From Chitinophagaceae bacterium (GTDB lineage Bacteria > Bacteroidota > Bacteroidia > Chitinophagales > Chitinophagaceae): DNA of 52,178 bases. The stretch spans positions 1-52,178 of the forward strand of contig JANWIJ010000072.1 of assembly GCA_025449935.1 (NCBI GenBank). Reading direction: 5' to 3'. Positions within the stretch are counted from its first letter, which is position 1. Each line of letters opens with the position of its first letter. Both the position numbers and the translations under genes were made by a program. Below, in pieces: positions 7,152-15,032 of the stretch. The notes under the pieces are model-generated. The model saw nothing but the letters and a program-made list of their open reading frames with translations, ran no database searches and was not told the DNA's origin.

Positions 7152-8327
7152 TTATTTTGAAAGCTGAAAGCGGTTGTATTTTTTCAGGATTTCTTTTACC
7201 CGGTCATGCGGGAGGGCAAAAAATTTATTATGGTTGATGCCCTCCATGTCTTCAGCTGCCACCAGTGTATTAATGATGGCTTCTTCGGTTGCTTCAACCG
7301 TAGCCTTAAAAACCGGGTCCAGCCGCCATTTCGGAAGGACTTTCCAGGTTTCCTCTGTTGATTTGGGATTGTATTGGGGCATGGCAGTGGAGAGCGCCAA
7401 AAAAATCTCTCCCGATCCATCGTGGGAATAGGTTCCTGTCCGGGCAATCCCGTGCGTGATTCTTTTGGCCACTTGTTTTAGCTGACCGGGCAACAGCGGG
7501 GCATCCGTTGCGACAATAACGATGACCGATCCGTCTTTCCTTTTTGGATCATGCACCACCGCTTTCAGGTCCTTTATTTCTTTTCCTACGGGAACACCAG
7601 CGATCGTCAGTTCATTCCGGCCACCAAAATTAGCCTGCACAAAAACGCCGACAGTATATTGCACGGAATCAATCATAAATGTGCGGGAAGCCGTACCACT
7701 CCCGCCCTTAAACCCGTATAGTGCCATCCCGGTGCCACCGCCAACATTACCTTCGGCTACCGCGCCGTCTTTTGCACTCTCCAATGCCTGCCATACATGT
7801 TCTTTTTTTACATGATAGCCATTGATGTCATTCAGCATGCCATCCCATGTTTCACCCACCACCGGCAGCCCAAAAGAAAAGTCAATAAAAGCGCCGGTTG
7901 AAAACTTTTTGAAACACCATTCTCCGATGGCATCCCTTACTGTTCCTACACTGTTGGTATTGGTAATTCCAATGGGGCCATATCCCGTTCCGTAGTCTTC
8001 GATATACGGAAGACCGGTCATTTCACCATCCCCGTTCAGCGAAAACCAGGCAGCTGGATAACTTCCGTCCGTTTTTCCTTTTGGAAGTATTACGGTCACG
8101 CCGGTTCTGACCGGTCCCCTGCCATATTCCAGCTTCCCGGTGTCTTTAATAATGGTAGCATATCCCACTTCAACACCCGGCACATCGGTGATGCTGTTAT
8201 TTTTTCCGGGACTGCCATCAAAGGGAATTCCCAGGTCGCGGGCCCTGTTTTTCTTTTGGGATAGCGCCGGCGGGCCGGATAAAAAGATACTGAAGAGAAT
8301 CAACAGGAAGGAGGAATATATATTCAT
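7152..8327 (-). CDS. P1-family (DmpA/BapA-like) aminopeptidase, exported
   Basis: A 391-residue protein with an N-terminal signal peptide (MNIYSSFLLILFSIFLSG). It carries the hallmarks of the DmpA/ArgJ-like Ntn-hydrolase fold: GPVRTGVTVILPKG near the start, NTNSVGTVRDAIGEW, GNVGGGTGMALYGFKGG followed by SGTASR, and VIVATDAPLLPGQLKQVAKR. P1 peptidases cleave themselves before a Ser or Thr that becomes the N-terminal nucleophile, then act on D-amino, beta-amino or ordinary N-terminal residues. The Gly-Ser in KGGSGTAS is the likely self-cleavage site. The signal peptide places it in the periplasm. It lies 32 bp downstream of a RidA gene on the same strand. Confidence 0.88.
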   Translation of the reverse strand: MNIYSSFLLILFSIFLSGPPALSQKKNRARDLGIPFDGSPGKNNSITDVPGVEVGYATIIKDTGKLEYGRGPVRTGVTVILPKGKTDGSYPAAWFSLNGDGEMTGLPYIEDYGTGYGPIGITNTNSVGTVRDAIGEWCFKKFSTGAFIDFSFGLPVVGETWDGMLNDINGYHVKKEHVWQALESAKDGAVAEGNVGGGTGMALYGFKGGSGTASRTFMIDSVQYTVGVFVQANFGGRNELTIAGVPVGKEIKDLKAVVHDPKRKDGSVIVIVATDAPLLPGQLKQVAKRITHGIARTGTYSHDGSGEIFLALSTAMPQYNPKSTEETWKVLPKWRLDPVFKATVEATEEAIINTLVAAEDMEGINHNKFFALPHDRVKEILKKYNRFQLSK

Positions 8328-8359
8328 AAAAGCGATTAGTGGGTTTCACCGGTCAAAGA

Positions 8360-8746
8360 TCAGCGTATAATAGCAGTAGCTTCTATTTCAATCAGGTATT
8401 CGGGGGCAATCAGGCCTTTCACTTCAATCATACTGGTACAGGGTTTAATGAGGGAAAAGAATTCTCCGTGTGCTTTTCCATATTCTTCCCAGCGCGAGAT
8501 GTCAGTAACAAACATTCTTGTACGCACTACGTCGTTTAGTGTGGCACCGGCTTTGAGTAAAATCTTTTCAATTTTTTCAATGATATACTTTGTCTGCCCG
8601 TAAGCGTCATTTTTCCCCACGGGCTCGTTGTTTTCATCAACAGCCACCGTCCCGGTCACTTCGACAAGGTTACCCACTTTAACGGCACGGCTGTAACCTA
8701 CAATATCTTCCCATTTTGCCCCGGAGGAATAATTTACTCTTTCCAT
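8360..8746 (-). CDS. RidA/YjgF/UK114-family protein
   Basis: A compact 128-residue protein of normal family length. It contains GAKWEDIVGYSRAVKVGNLVEVTGTVA at the start, the YIIEKIEKILLKAGATL helix, and VVRTRMFVTDISRW with the conserved Arg of the ligand pocket. It ends with the family IEVKGLIAPEYLIEIEATAII strand. RidA proteins form trimers in the cytoplasm and hydrolyse reactive enamines or imines made by PLP enzymes. The presence of the PLP aminotransferase 3 kb away is compatible but not evidence of a link. It is 10 bp downstream of an exonuclease gene, probably in the same transcript. Whether it is a true imine deaminase or one of the other Rid subgroups is uncertain. Confidence 0.85.
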   Translation of the reverse strand: MERVNYSSGAKWEDIVGYSRAVKVGNLVEVTGTVAVDENNEPVGKNDAYGQTKYIIEKIEKILLKAGATLNDVVRTRMFVTDISRWEEYGKAHGEFFSLIKPCTSMIEVKGLIAPEYLIEIEATAIIR

Positions 8747-8756
8747 GTTTTCTCTC

Positions 8757-9479
8757 TCAGTTTTTTATTTCCACGTTTTCCTGTTTTATCAGCGATTCCC
8801 CATTCATCCGCAATAATACCTGCGCGACGGTTACCACATCTTTCTGGCAATAAGTAACAATGCGTGGCAGGTTCTTTTCTTTCCAGTACACTTCCCACAC
8901 CATACTTCCGTCAATATCATCCTTGGGTGTTTGAATACCTAATGTGTGCGCCAGCAGGTTCAGGGAGGTATAACTTTTAAAATCCCCAAATTTCCAGAGC
9001 TCCATGGTATCAAAGTGATTGATCTCCCAGGGTTTTTTCCCCGAAATGTTTAGCAGCGTGGGAACAGGGAGACGATGAACAATCATGCGCCGGCATAAAT
9101 AGGGAAAGTCGAATTCCTTGCCATTGTGTGCACAAAGGAATTTTTGTTCGCCCGTAGCCCATTTGTTCAGCATATCGCTGAACTGCTGAAGTAATAATTT
9201 TTCATCATCGCCGGAAAAACTCTTCAGCACTATTTTTTGCTGGTCACCTGTGCCCTGCAATACACCGCAGCTGATACAGATGATTTTTCCAAACTCTGCA
9301 TAAATGCCGGCGCGGGGGTAGAGGGTCTCATTGGTTTGTCCTTCGTGGTACTTTACAAGAGTATTCGATTTGGTATCCCACAACTGTTTCCAGTCTTCCG
9401 GCAGGGAAGAATAACCGGGAAATTGCGGGACTGTTTCAATGTCAAGAAACAGGATATTGTTTACAGGAAAGACTGGCAT
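8757..9479 (-). CDS. Predicted 3'-5' exonuclease, PolB-exonuclease-like (DnaQ/RNase H fold)
   Basis: A 240-residue protein with the DEDD-type exonuclease motifs: Exo I NILFLDIETVPQFPGY, Exo II-type CAHNGKEFDFPYLCRRM and the Exo III region ending in VTYCQKDVVTVAQVLL. The DIET, N-x-x-x-FD and final Asp supply the metal-binding acids. The tail region matches the stand-alone group related to the exonuclease domain of family B DNA polymerases. It would remove nucleotides from DNA or RNA 3' ends using two metal ions. No polymerase domain is attached. It precedes ridA by 10 bp on the same strand. The substrate in the cell is not known. Confidence 0.82.
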   Translation of the reverse strand: MPVFPVNNILFLDIETVPQFPGYSSLPEDWKQLWDTKSNTLVKYHEGQTNETLYPRAGIYAEFGKIICISCGVLQGTGDQQKIVLKSFSGDDEKLLLQQFSDMLNKWATGEQKFLCAHNGKEFDFPYLCRRMIVHRLPVPTLLNISGKKPWEINHFDTMELWKFGDFKSYTSLNLLAHTLGIQTPKDDIDGSMVWEVYWKEKNLPRIVTYCQKDVVTVAQVLLRMNGESLIKQENVEIKN

Positions 9480-9502
9480 AGATCATTTTTCTCCTCTAAA
9501 GT

Positions 9503-9525
9503 AAAAAACCCCGGATAAACCGGGG
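9503..9525 (-). terminator. Intrinsic terminator after mannose-1-phosphate guanylyltransferase gene
   Basis: CCCCGG (9509-9514) and CCGGGG (9520-9525) form a 6-bp GC stem with loop ATAAA. Read leftward it is followed by TTTTTT. It lies between the guanylyltransferase stop and the exonuclease start. Confidence 0.8.
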
Positions 9526-9551
9526 CTACTAGTTTTGAGGTATTTATTTTA

Positions 9552-10634
9552 TCAGAGATATTTATCACCCATATTCCGTTTCACATCAGCCACGTACTCT
9601 TTTATCTCCTGCTCCTTTTCTTTCTTACAGACCAGTAAGACATCCTTGGTATCCACCACGATAAAATCATCAAGTCCCTGCAAAAGAACCAGCTTATTAT
9701 CAGGAACATGCACGATGCAGTTTTTGGCATCCACCGCCATCACTTTTTTGCCGGCCACTGCATTTCCAAAATAATCTTTTTCCATGTTTTCCCAGGCGCT
9801 GTTCCAGGTGCCCAGGTCGCTCCAGGAAAATGTGGCAGGGATGACATACACGTTTTCAGCTTTTTCCATCACCCCAAAATCAACCGAAATAGTGGTGCAC
9901 TGCGGGTATATTTCTTCAATGGCGGCGGCTTCGGCCGGCGTATTAAATTTATCCATCTCGGCCGCGAACAATTCATAGATCTCCGGCAAATGCTTTTCAT
10001 AGGCCAGCAGGATGTTTTTTACTTTCCAGGTAAAAATGCCGGCGTTCCATAAAAAATCGCCACTGGCAATAAAAGTTTTGGCCAGTTCCAGGTTTGGCTT
10101 TTCCGTGAAGGTCTTTACTTTATATACATCAGGAGCCGCTTCAATGGTTTCGTGCTGGATATAGCCATAGCCGGTGTTCGGGTAAGTAGGTTTTACCCCA
10201 ATTGTCAGCAAAGCATTGATATGGTCGACAAAACTCAGCGCCTTTTTAGCTGTTTTCAGGAACTCATCCGTTTCCAGTATAAGATTGTCTGCCGGGGCCG
10301 CGATCATCACGGCGTTGGGGTCCTTCATTAAAAGCTTAAACGCCACATAAGCAATACAGGGTGCTGTGTTTTTCCTGGAAGGTTCGGCGAGGATATTTTC
10401 ATCACGCAGTTCAGGGAGTTGTTTTTTCAGGATGGGAACATATTCATGCGCCGTTACGATCACAATATTTTCTGGCGGCACCACTTTGCTGTATCGTTCA
10501 AAAGTATGTTGAACAAGTGTTTTGCCCGTACCAAGGATATCCAGGAACTGCTTGGGAAAATTTGTCCTGCTCATCGGCCAGAACCTGCTTCCAATCCCCC
10601 CGGCCATGATGGCAACGTAATGATGTTTGTTCAT
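9552..10634 (-). CDS. manC: Mannose-1-phosphate guanylyltransferase
   Basis: A 360-residue nucleotidyltransferase with the signature MAGGIGSRFWPMSR at residues 10-23, the PKQFLDI motif that follows, and FTEKPNLELA plus WNAGIFTWK typical of the GDP-mannose pyrophosphorylase subgroup. It makes GDP-mannose from mannose 1-phosphate and GTP in the cytoplasm, feeding surface polysaccharide, fucose or glycoprotein synthesis. The protein lacks the C-terminal phosphomannose isomerase domain of the bifunctional ManC/AlgA type, matching the short form common in Bacteroidota. The next upstream gene on the same strand is kdsD, 56 bp away, so both may serve cell-envelope sugar supply. Confidence 0.9.
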   Translation of the reverse strand: MNKHHYVAIMAGGIGSRFWPMSRTNFPKQFLDILGTGKTLVQHTFERYSKVVPPENIVIVTAHEYVPILKKQLPELRDENILAEPSRKNTAPCIAYVAFKLLMKDPNAVMIAAPADNLILETDEFLKTAKKALSFVDHINALLTIGVKPTYPNTGYGYIQHETIEAAPDVYKVKTFTEKPNLELAKTFIASGDFLWNAGIFTWKVKNILLAYEKHLPEIYELFAAEMDKFNTPAEAAAIEEIYPQCTTISVDFGVMEKAENVYVIPATFSWSDLGTWNSAWENMEKDYFGNAVAGKKVMAVDAKNCIVHVPDNKLVLLQGLDDFIVVDTKDVLLVCKKEKEQEIKEYVADVKRNMGDKYL

Positions 10635-10690
10635 TATTATTTGTGAATGGTGAACCTTACCGGGCGTTTTACCCCGATAAATATCACCGG

Positions 10691-11653
10691 TTAAATTATT
10701 CCTTCCCTGACCAGGTCATGCAAATGTATAATACCTGCATATTTTCCATTTTCTGAAACAGCTAATTGGGTTATTTCATTCTTTCGCAGCATATCGAGGG
10801 CATCCACTGCCAGTGCATCCGCATCAATCGTTTTTGGATTGCCCGTCATGATATCCCCCGCACTGACGGTATCTATCGCCGTATTTTTTTCCAGCATTCT
10901 CCTCAGGTCACCATCGGTAATAATGCCCAGCAGGTTATTCTCTTTATCCACCACGGCTGTTATACCCAATCTTTTCCGGGTCATTTCAACAATCACTTCT
11001 TTTAAGGACTGTCCCGCTAATACTTTCGGACTTTCATTATTCACATACAAATCGGCAACCCGCAGGTACAGTTTTTTTCCCAGCATTCCACCCGGGTGAA
11101 ATTTAGCAAAATCATCGCTTTGAAATCCTTTTAGCTCCATGAGGCAAACCGCCAGTGCATCGCCCATGACTAGTTGGGCCGTTGTACTGGTAGTTGGCGC
11201 CAGGTTGTTGGGACAGGCTTCCTGCGCCACGGTTGTATTAAGAACAATATTCGAGTTTTTTGCAAGAAAGGACTCCATGGTACCCACCATCCCAATAAGG
11301 GTATTGCCGAAATTCCTGATGAGGGGAACCAATACTTTTATTTCAGGACTTTCACCGCTTTTGCTGATGATCATGACCACATCATCCTGCTGTACCATGC
11401 CCAGATCGCCATGGATCGCATCGGCGGCATGCATGAAAATGGAAGGAATGCCTGTCGAATTAAAGGTGGCTACAATTTTTTGAGCTATTACAGCACTCTT
11501 GCCAATACCGCTGATGACAACCTTTCCTTTACAGGCAGCAAGAACAGTTACCGCTTTTTCAAAATCATTGTTGATAAACGAAGCCAACCCTGCAACGGAT
11601 TGTGCTTCTAACTCAATGGTTCTGAGAGCAACTTGTTTTACGGAAAGTGACAT
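10691..11653 (-). CDS. kdsD: Arabinose-5-phosphate isomerase (KpsF/GutQ family)
   Basis: The protein joins an N-terminal SIS domain and two C-terminal CBS domains. The SIS part has GKVVISGIGKSAVIAQKI, MHAADAIHGDLGMV and MIISKSGESPEI with the sugar-phosphate binding Ser residues. The CBS pair begins at VEMTRKRLGITAVVD and at DIMTGNPKTID. It converts ribulose 5-phosphate to arabinose 5-phosphate, the first committed step to Kdo for lipopolysaccharide. The start is placed at 11653 (MSLSVKQVALRTIE, 320 residues). An upstream ATG at 11686 adds eleven residues with no family equivalent. It lies upstream of manC in the same direction. Confidence 0.9.
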   Translation of the reverse strand: MSLSVKQVALRTIELEAQSVAGLASFINNDFEKAVTVLAACKGKVVISGIGKSAVIAQKIVATFNSTGIPSIFMHAADAIHGDLGMVQQDDVVMIISKSGESPEIKVLVPLIRNFGNTLIGMVGTMESFLAKNSNIVLNTTVAQEACPNNLAPTTSTTAQLVMGDALAVCLMELKGFQSDDFAKFHPGGMLGKKLYLRVADLYVNNESPKVLAGQSLKEVIVEMTRKRLGITAVVDKENNLLGIITDGDLRRMLEKNTAIDTVSAGDIMTGNPKTIDADALAVDALDMLRKNEITQLAVSENGKYAGIIHLHDLVREGII

Positions 11654-11771
11654 GATTGAAAGCCGCAAATTTAGAGGTTTTGTCATGAAGTATCCGCAAT
11701 GCAGGGGCTGTCCGGGAATTTTAACTCTCTGCCTTTCTCTAATACGCCAATCAACCGTAAATTCGCGGTTC

Positions 11772-11973
11772 TTGTCTGCCCAAGGCAGTCTTTGTGAAGC
11801 GAGGAAATAATGTGAAAGGACCTCTCCCCTGGAATCGAAGCTTGTGGATCTACATGGTTTTAGCAGATAACCCTCTGAAGTCCCGACCCTTCAGACAGAA
11901 GAAACACTTATTTCCCTGCCATTTGCACCCACTGACGGAAAATATGTCTGTGCAGGACGCGGCGGGCGGACAA
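11772..11973 (+). ncRNA. Candidate structured RNA upstream of recQ (fold inferred, family unknown)
   Basis: The 367-bp gap between kdsD and recQ holds no convincing ORF but can form a closed RNA. Helix P1 pairs TTGTCTGCCC (11772-11781) with GGGCGGACAA (11964-11973), ten pairs with one T-G. P2 pairs GGAAATAATGTG (11803-11814) with CACTTATTTCC (11905-11915) with one bulge. It encloses the perfect hairpin TCTGAAG/CTTCAGA (11874-11880, 11889-11895). P3 pairs TGCAC (11924-11928) with GTGCA (11950-11954). The 5' P1 strand can instead form a local hairpin, CTGCC-caa-GGCAG (11776-11788). Size and end closure recall 6S-type RNA, and the alternative pairing recalls a cis-regulator of recQ. Neither is established. 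A weak -7-like TAAATTCG lies just upstream. Confidence 0.35.
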
Positions 11974-12053
11974 AAAATGAGTATCTTAATTAAATCAGCA
12001 TTTATAGCAAGTGCGGTAGAATGAAGTAAAAACTTCGGCGAAAAAAAAGCGTA

Positions 12054-14333
12054 ATGGGAACAACAAAAAAGGCTGCCACAAAAGCTGCCGGTGCGGCAAC
12101 TGCAAAGCCTTCAAAAATTAAGGAAACAAAACCGGTATCCAAACGATTCGATCTTCACAAATCTTTGCAGGAACATTTTGGGTTTAATAAGTTCAAGGGA
12201 ACACAGGAAAAGGCCATTGAGTCATTAATGGCCGGCCGGGACACGTTTGTTATCATGCCAACAGGTGGCGGGAAAAGTTTGTGTTACCAGTTGCCAGCCA
12301 TGGTTAAAGAAGGAGTTGCCATCATTGTCTCCCCGCTCATTGCATTGATGAAAAACCAGGTGGACCTGGTGAGGGGATACAGCAGTAATGATGAAGTGGC
12401 GCACTTTCTTAATTCCACGCTTAATAAGCGGGAAATTAAAGAAGTGCATGATGACCTGCTTACTGGCAAAACTAAAATGCTTTATGTAGCCCCGGAAACA
12501 CTCACCAAACAGGAAAATCTTGAATTCTTTTCCGATTTAAAAATATCTTTTTTCGCGGTTGATGAAGCCCATTGTATTTCAGAATGGGGGCACGATTTCC
12601 GGCCGGAATACCGGCGTTTGCGGGAAATGATGGTCCAGATTAACCCCGATATCCCGGTCATTGCCCTGACCGCCACGGCTACCCCCAAGGTGCAGAGCGA
12701 TATTGTTAAGAATCTTGACCTGCGGGAGCCTAATATTTTTATCTCTTCTTTCAACAGGGCCAACCTTTATTACGAGGTATTGCCAAAAATTAAAAAGGCG
12801 CAAACCGATGAGAATATTGTCCGCTTCATCAAAGGGATGGGAAAGAAAAGCGGGATCATTTATACGCTGAACAGGAAAACAACAGAAGAACTTGCCGACA
12901 TATTAATGGCCAATGGCATCAAGGCGGTCGCTTACCATGCCGGACTTGACAGCAAACTGAGGTCAGAGCGACAGGATTTATTTTTAGGCGAAGACGTGCA
13001 GGTGATCTGTGCTACGATTGCTTTTGGAATGGGTATCGACAAACCGGATATCCGGTTCGTCATTCATTATAATATTCCCAAGTCCATCGAGAATTATTAC
13101 CAGGAAACGGGTCGTGCGGGCCGGGATGGCCTGGAAGGGAAATGCGTTCTTTATTATTCACATAAAGATGTAAGCAAACTGGAGCACCTGATGCGTGACA
13201 AACCGCTAAGTGAAAGAGAAGTGGGTGCGCAGCTGATAAACGAAACAGTGGGGTTTGCGGAAACGGGAGTTTGCCGCCGCAAAGTACTGATGAGTTATTT
13301 TGGAGAAGTCTATGAAAAGGAAAACTGCGGCCAGTGCGATAATTGCCAGCACCCGAAAGAAAGAGTAGAAGCAAAAGATGAAGTGGTGATTGTATTAAAG
13401 GGCATAAAAGCACTGGATGAAAGATTTGCTACCGAATACGTGGTGCAGATCATCAGCGGGAAGCTGACACCACAAATTCAAATGTTCCGGCATGATGTGC
13501 TTGAAGCCTTCGCCAGCGGTAATGACAGGGATGCTCATTTCTGGCACTCGCTTATCCGGCAACTGTTACTGGAGGGATTGCTGGTAAAGGATATCGAAGA
13601 ATACGGCGTCCTGAAATTTACAAAGAAGGCAGAGGCCTTCCTGAAGAAACCAAAGTCCTTTAAAATTGTTTTGAATAATACGTATGACGATGCGAATGCG
13701 GATGATGAAGAGGGTACCGAAGTAACCATGGGTACCGCAATGGATGAACAACTGATGACCATGCTGATGGAACTTCGCCAGAAGGAGGCTAAAAAGAAGA
13801 ACCTCCCGCCTTTTGTCATATTCCTTGAGTCATCCCTGCAGGACATGGCCACATTTTATCCCATTACCATGGAAGGACTGGAAAAATGCCAGGGAGTGAG
13901 TAAGGGTAAGGCGATGAAGTATGGACGCCCCTTTGTTGAACTGATCAGCAAGTACGTGGAAGAAAACAATATTGAACGCCCGGATGATTTTGTGATGAAA
14001 AGCGTGGTGAATAAAAGCGGGAGCAAAGTATATATCATCCAGAATACAGATAAGAAGGTTTCCCTGGAAACCATTGCTAAAAACAAAGGATGGCGAATGG
14101 ATGAGATGCTGGAAGAAATGGAAACCATTGCTGCCAGCGGTACCAAGCTAAACCTGGATTACGCGATAGATGAAATGCTGGATGAAAACGACCAGGATGA
14201 AATCATTGAATATTTCAAGAGTTGCGAGACCTCGTCTTTGCAGGTAGCCCAGGAAGAGCTTTCAGAATACAATTTTAACTGGGAACAGCTGAAGATCATG
14301 CGGATCAAGTTCTTAAGTGAGTATGGGATGTAG
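12054..14333 (+). CDS. recQ: RecQ-family ATP-dependent DNA helicase
   Basis: A 759-residue superfamily 2 helicase. After a Lys/Ala-rich N-terminal tail (about 30 residues) come the Q-motif region, Walker A MPTGGGKS (68-75), DEAH in FAVDEAHCISEWGHDFR, motif III TATATP, and the C-terminal RecA lobe with GIIYTLNRK and QETGRAGRDG. The RecQ zinc-binding cysteines occur in CRRKVLMSYFGE and CGQCDNC. Then follow the winged-helix region and an HRDC domain near 600-670 (LEKCQGVSKGKAMKYG). It unwinds recombination and replication intermediates 3' to 5'. The C-terminal tail after HRDC, about 90 residues rich in acidic residues, is longer than in E. coli RecQ, as usual in Bacteroidota. Confidence 0.95.
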   Translation: MGTTKKAATKAAGAATAKPSKIKETKPVSKRFDLHKSLQEHFGFNKFKGTQEKAIESLMAGRDTFVIMPTGGGKSLCYQLPAMVKEGVAIIVSPLIALMKNQVDLVRGYSSNDEVAHFLNSTLNKREIKEVHDDLLTGKTKMLYVAPETLTKQENLEFFSDLKISFFAVDEAHCISEWGHDFRPEYRRLREMMVQINPDIPVIALTATATPKVQSDIVKNLDLREPNIFISSFNRANLYYEVLPKIKKAQTDENIVRFIKGMGKKSGIIYTLNRKTTEELADILMANGIKAVAYHAGLDSKLRSERQDLFLGEDVQVICATIAFGMGIDKPDIRFVIHYNIPKSIENYYQETGRAGRDGLEGKCVLYYSHKDVSKLEHLMRDKPLSEREVGAQLINETVGFAETGVCRRKVLMSYFGEVYEKENCGQCDNCQHPKERVEAKDEVVIVLKGIKALDERFATEYVVQIISGKLTPQIQMFRHDVLEAFASGNDRDAHFWHSLIRQLLLEGLLVKDIEEYGVLKFTKKAEAFLKKPKSFKIVLNNTYDDANADDEEGTEVTMGTAMDEQLMTMLMELRQKEAKKKNLPPFVIFLESSLQDMATFYPITMEGLEKCQGVSKGKAMKYGRPFVELISKYVEENNIERPDDFVMKSVVNKSGSKVYIIQNTDKKVSLETIAKNKGWRMDEMLEEMETIAASGTKLNLDYAIDEMLDENDQDEIIEYFKSCETSSLQVAQEELSEYNFNWEQLKIMRIKFLSEYGM

Positions 14334-14467
14334 ACGTTGGAAGCTGACAGGTACTGGCTTTTAGCCGGCAGGCTGTCCTTTTGTTCCCGATACAGCGGGC
14401 ACGCCCAACCCACACTCCCATTCCATATTTAAAGGGCATTTCGCCTCTTTTTTTCTCAAAACCTGCC

Positions 14468-14475
14468 TATATTTG
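14468..14475 (+). promoter_or_regulatory. Putative -7 promoter box for tRNA-Phe
   Basis: TATATTTG is an exact match to the Bacteroidota TAnnTTTG -7 element and lies 88 bp upstream of the tRNA. A clear -33 TTG is not visible, only a T-rich stretch at the expected distance. A transcript from here would run through a tRNA-like remnant before reaching the mature tRNA. Confidence 0.4.
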
Positions 14476-14522
14476 CTGCCCGATTGGAATTTGGGACCTA
14501 AGGCCTGGAATTTTGATCAGAT

Positions 14523-14561
14523 GGTGCGGTATCCGCCAGAGGCGGAAAAGGGCTGAATAAT
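14523..14561 (+). pseudogene. Truncated tRNA-Phe-like remnant with palindrome in place of the D arm (copy A)
   Basis: The segment starts with the same GGTGCGGTA as the real tRNA-Phe. It then has the palindrome TCCGCC-AGA-GGCGGA where the D arm should be, and continues into AAAAGGGCTGAATAAT, a mutated version of the anticodon arm. It breaks off in the anticodon loop, two bases before the real tRNA begins. A nearly identical 5' segment occurs at 14931, 408 bp downstream. Confidence 0.6.
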
Positions 14562-14563
14562 TT

Positions 14564-14636
14564 GGTGCGGTAGCTCAGTCGGTAGAGCAAAGGACTGAAA
14601 ATCCTTGTGTCGGCGGTTCGATCCCGCCCCACACCA
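14564..14636 (+). tRNA. tRNA-Phe (GAA)
   Basis: A full cloverleaf of 73 nt with no encoded CCA. The acceptor strand is GGTGCGG (14564-14570), the D arm is around GCTCAGTCGGTAGAGC, and the anticodon stem is AAGGA/TCCTT with loop CTGAAAA and anticodon GAA at 14597-14599. The T arm is GGCGG-TTCGATC-CCGCC (14612-14628), and the 3' acceptor strand is CCACACC with discriminator A14636. The acceptor has one mismatch, C5 against A68. It is followed at once by a strong terminator. GGTGTGG would have given a perfect acceptor stem. Confidence 0.95.
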
Positions 14637-14642
14637 CGACAG

Positions 14643-14672
14643 GGACTCAACTAAAATTGAGTCCTTTTTTTT
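14643..14672 (+). terminator. Intrinsic terminator after tRNA-Phe
   Basis: GGACTCAA (14643-14650) and TTGAGTCC (14657-14664) form a perfect 8-bp stem with loop CTAAAA, followed by eight T residues. The ATG of the GIY-YIG gene starts directly after the T-run. Confidence 0.9.
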
Positions 14673-14963
14673 ATGTGGTACGTGTATGTTTTATATTCGG
14701 TGGCAGGCGTTAAAACTTATGTTGGGTATACCAATGATGTAGAAAGGCGCTTATTTGAACACAACGTGAGTGAGTCCCGGGGATTCACATTGCGATATAG
14801 GCCCTGGCAAGTGATTCATAGCGAATCATATATTAGCAAAACGGAGGGAATAGGTCGAGAGAAATTCTTTAAAACAGCCCGTGGGCGGGAAGACCTTAAA
14901 GTGTACGTAAAACAATTTTTAGACAATGGAGGTGCGGTATCCGCCGCGGCGGAAAAGGACTGA
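14673..14963 (+). CDS. GIY-YIG domain nuclease (URI-type, small)
   Basis: A 96-residue protein with the GIY-YIG core: the first motif as YVYVLYS (3-9), the second as TYVGYT (15-20), then the conserved Arg in NDVERRLFEHN. The later part has YISKTEGIGREKFFKTARGR, with the metal-binding Glu expected in this region. Such stand-alone URI-type nucleases are common in Bacteroidota genomes and have unclear roles. The last dozen codons (GGAVSAAAEKD) are encoded by the start of the second tRNA-like copy, so the tail was acquired by fusion into a tRNA remnant. It sits between tRNA-Phe with its terminator and tRNA copy C, which suggests a small mobile unit. Confidence 0.85.
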   Translation: MWYVYVLYSVAGVKTYVGYTNDVERRLFEHNVSESRGFTLRYRPWQVIHSESYISKTEGIGREKFFKTARGREDLKVYVKQFLDNGGAVSAAAEKD

Positions 14964-15000
14964 AAATCCTTGTGTCGGCGGTTCGATCCCGCCCCACAGC
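14931..15000 (+). pseudogene. tRNA-Phe pseudogene with palindrome replacing the D arm (copy C)
   Basis: It begins GGTGCGGTA like the true tRNA. The D arm is replaced by TCCGCC-GC-GGCGGA. From 14954 to 14998 it is identical over 45 nt to 14589-14633 of tRNA-Phe, covering the anticodon arm, variable loop, T arm and part of the acceptor. The 3' acceptor CCACAGC pairs poorly with GGTGCGG. No D-loop sequence (GCTCAG, GG) exists, so normal folding is unlikely. It is followed by its own strong terminator. Any protein predicted across it, for example one containing NPCVGGSIPPHST, is a translated tRNA artefact. Confidence 0.7.
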
Positions 15001-15004
15001 ACAG

Positions 15005-15032
15005 AACCGGAAGTAAAAGCTTCCGGTTTTTT
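15005..15032 (+). terminator. Intrinsic terminator after tRNA copy C
   Basis: AACCGGAAG (15005-15013) pairs with CTTCCGGTT (15020-15028) around loop TAAAAG, followed by a T-run to 15032. Its sequence differs from the terminator behind the intact tRNA-Phe, so it was not copied along with the tRNA segment. Confidence 0.85.

Noticed and set aside
11794-12024. A 76-codon frame upstream of recQ
   Set aside because: Composition is unlike a protein, it has no signal or domain, and the stretch is better explained by pairing RNA segments.
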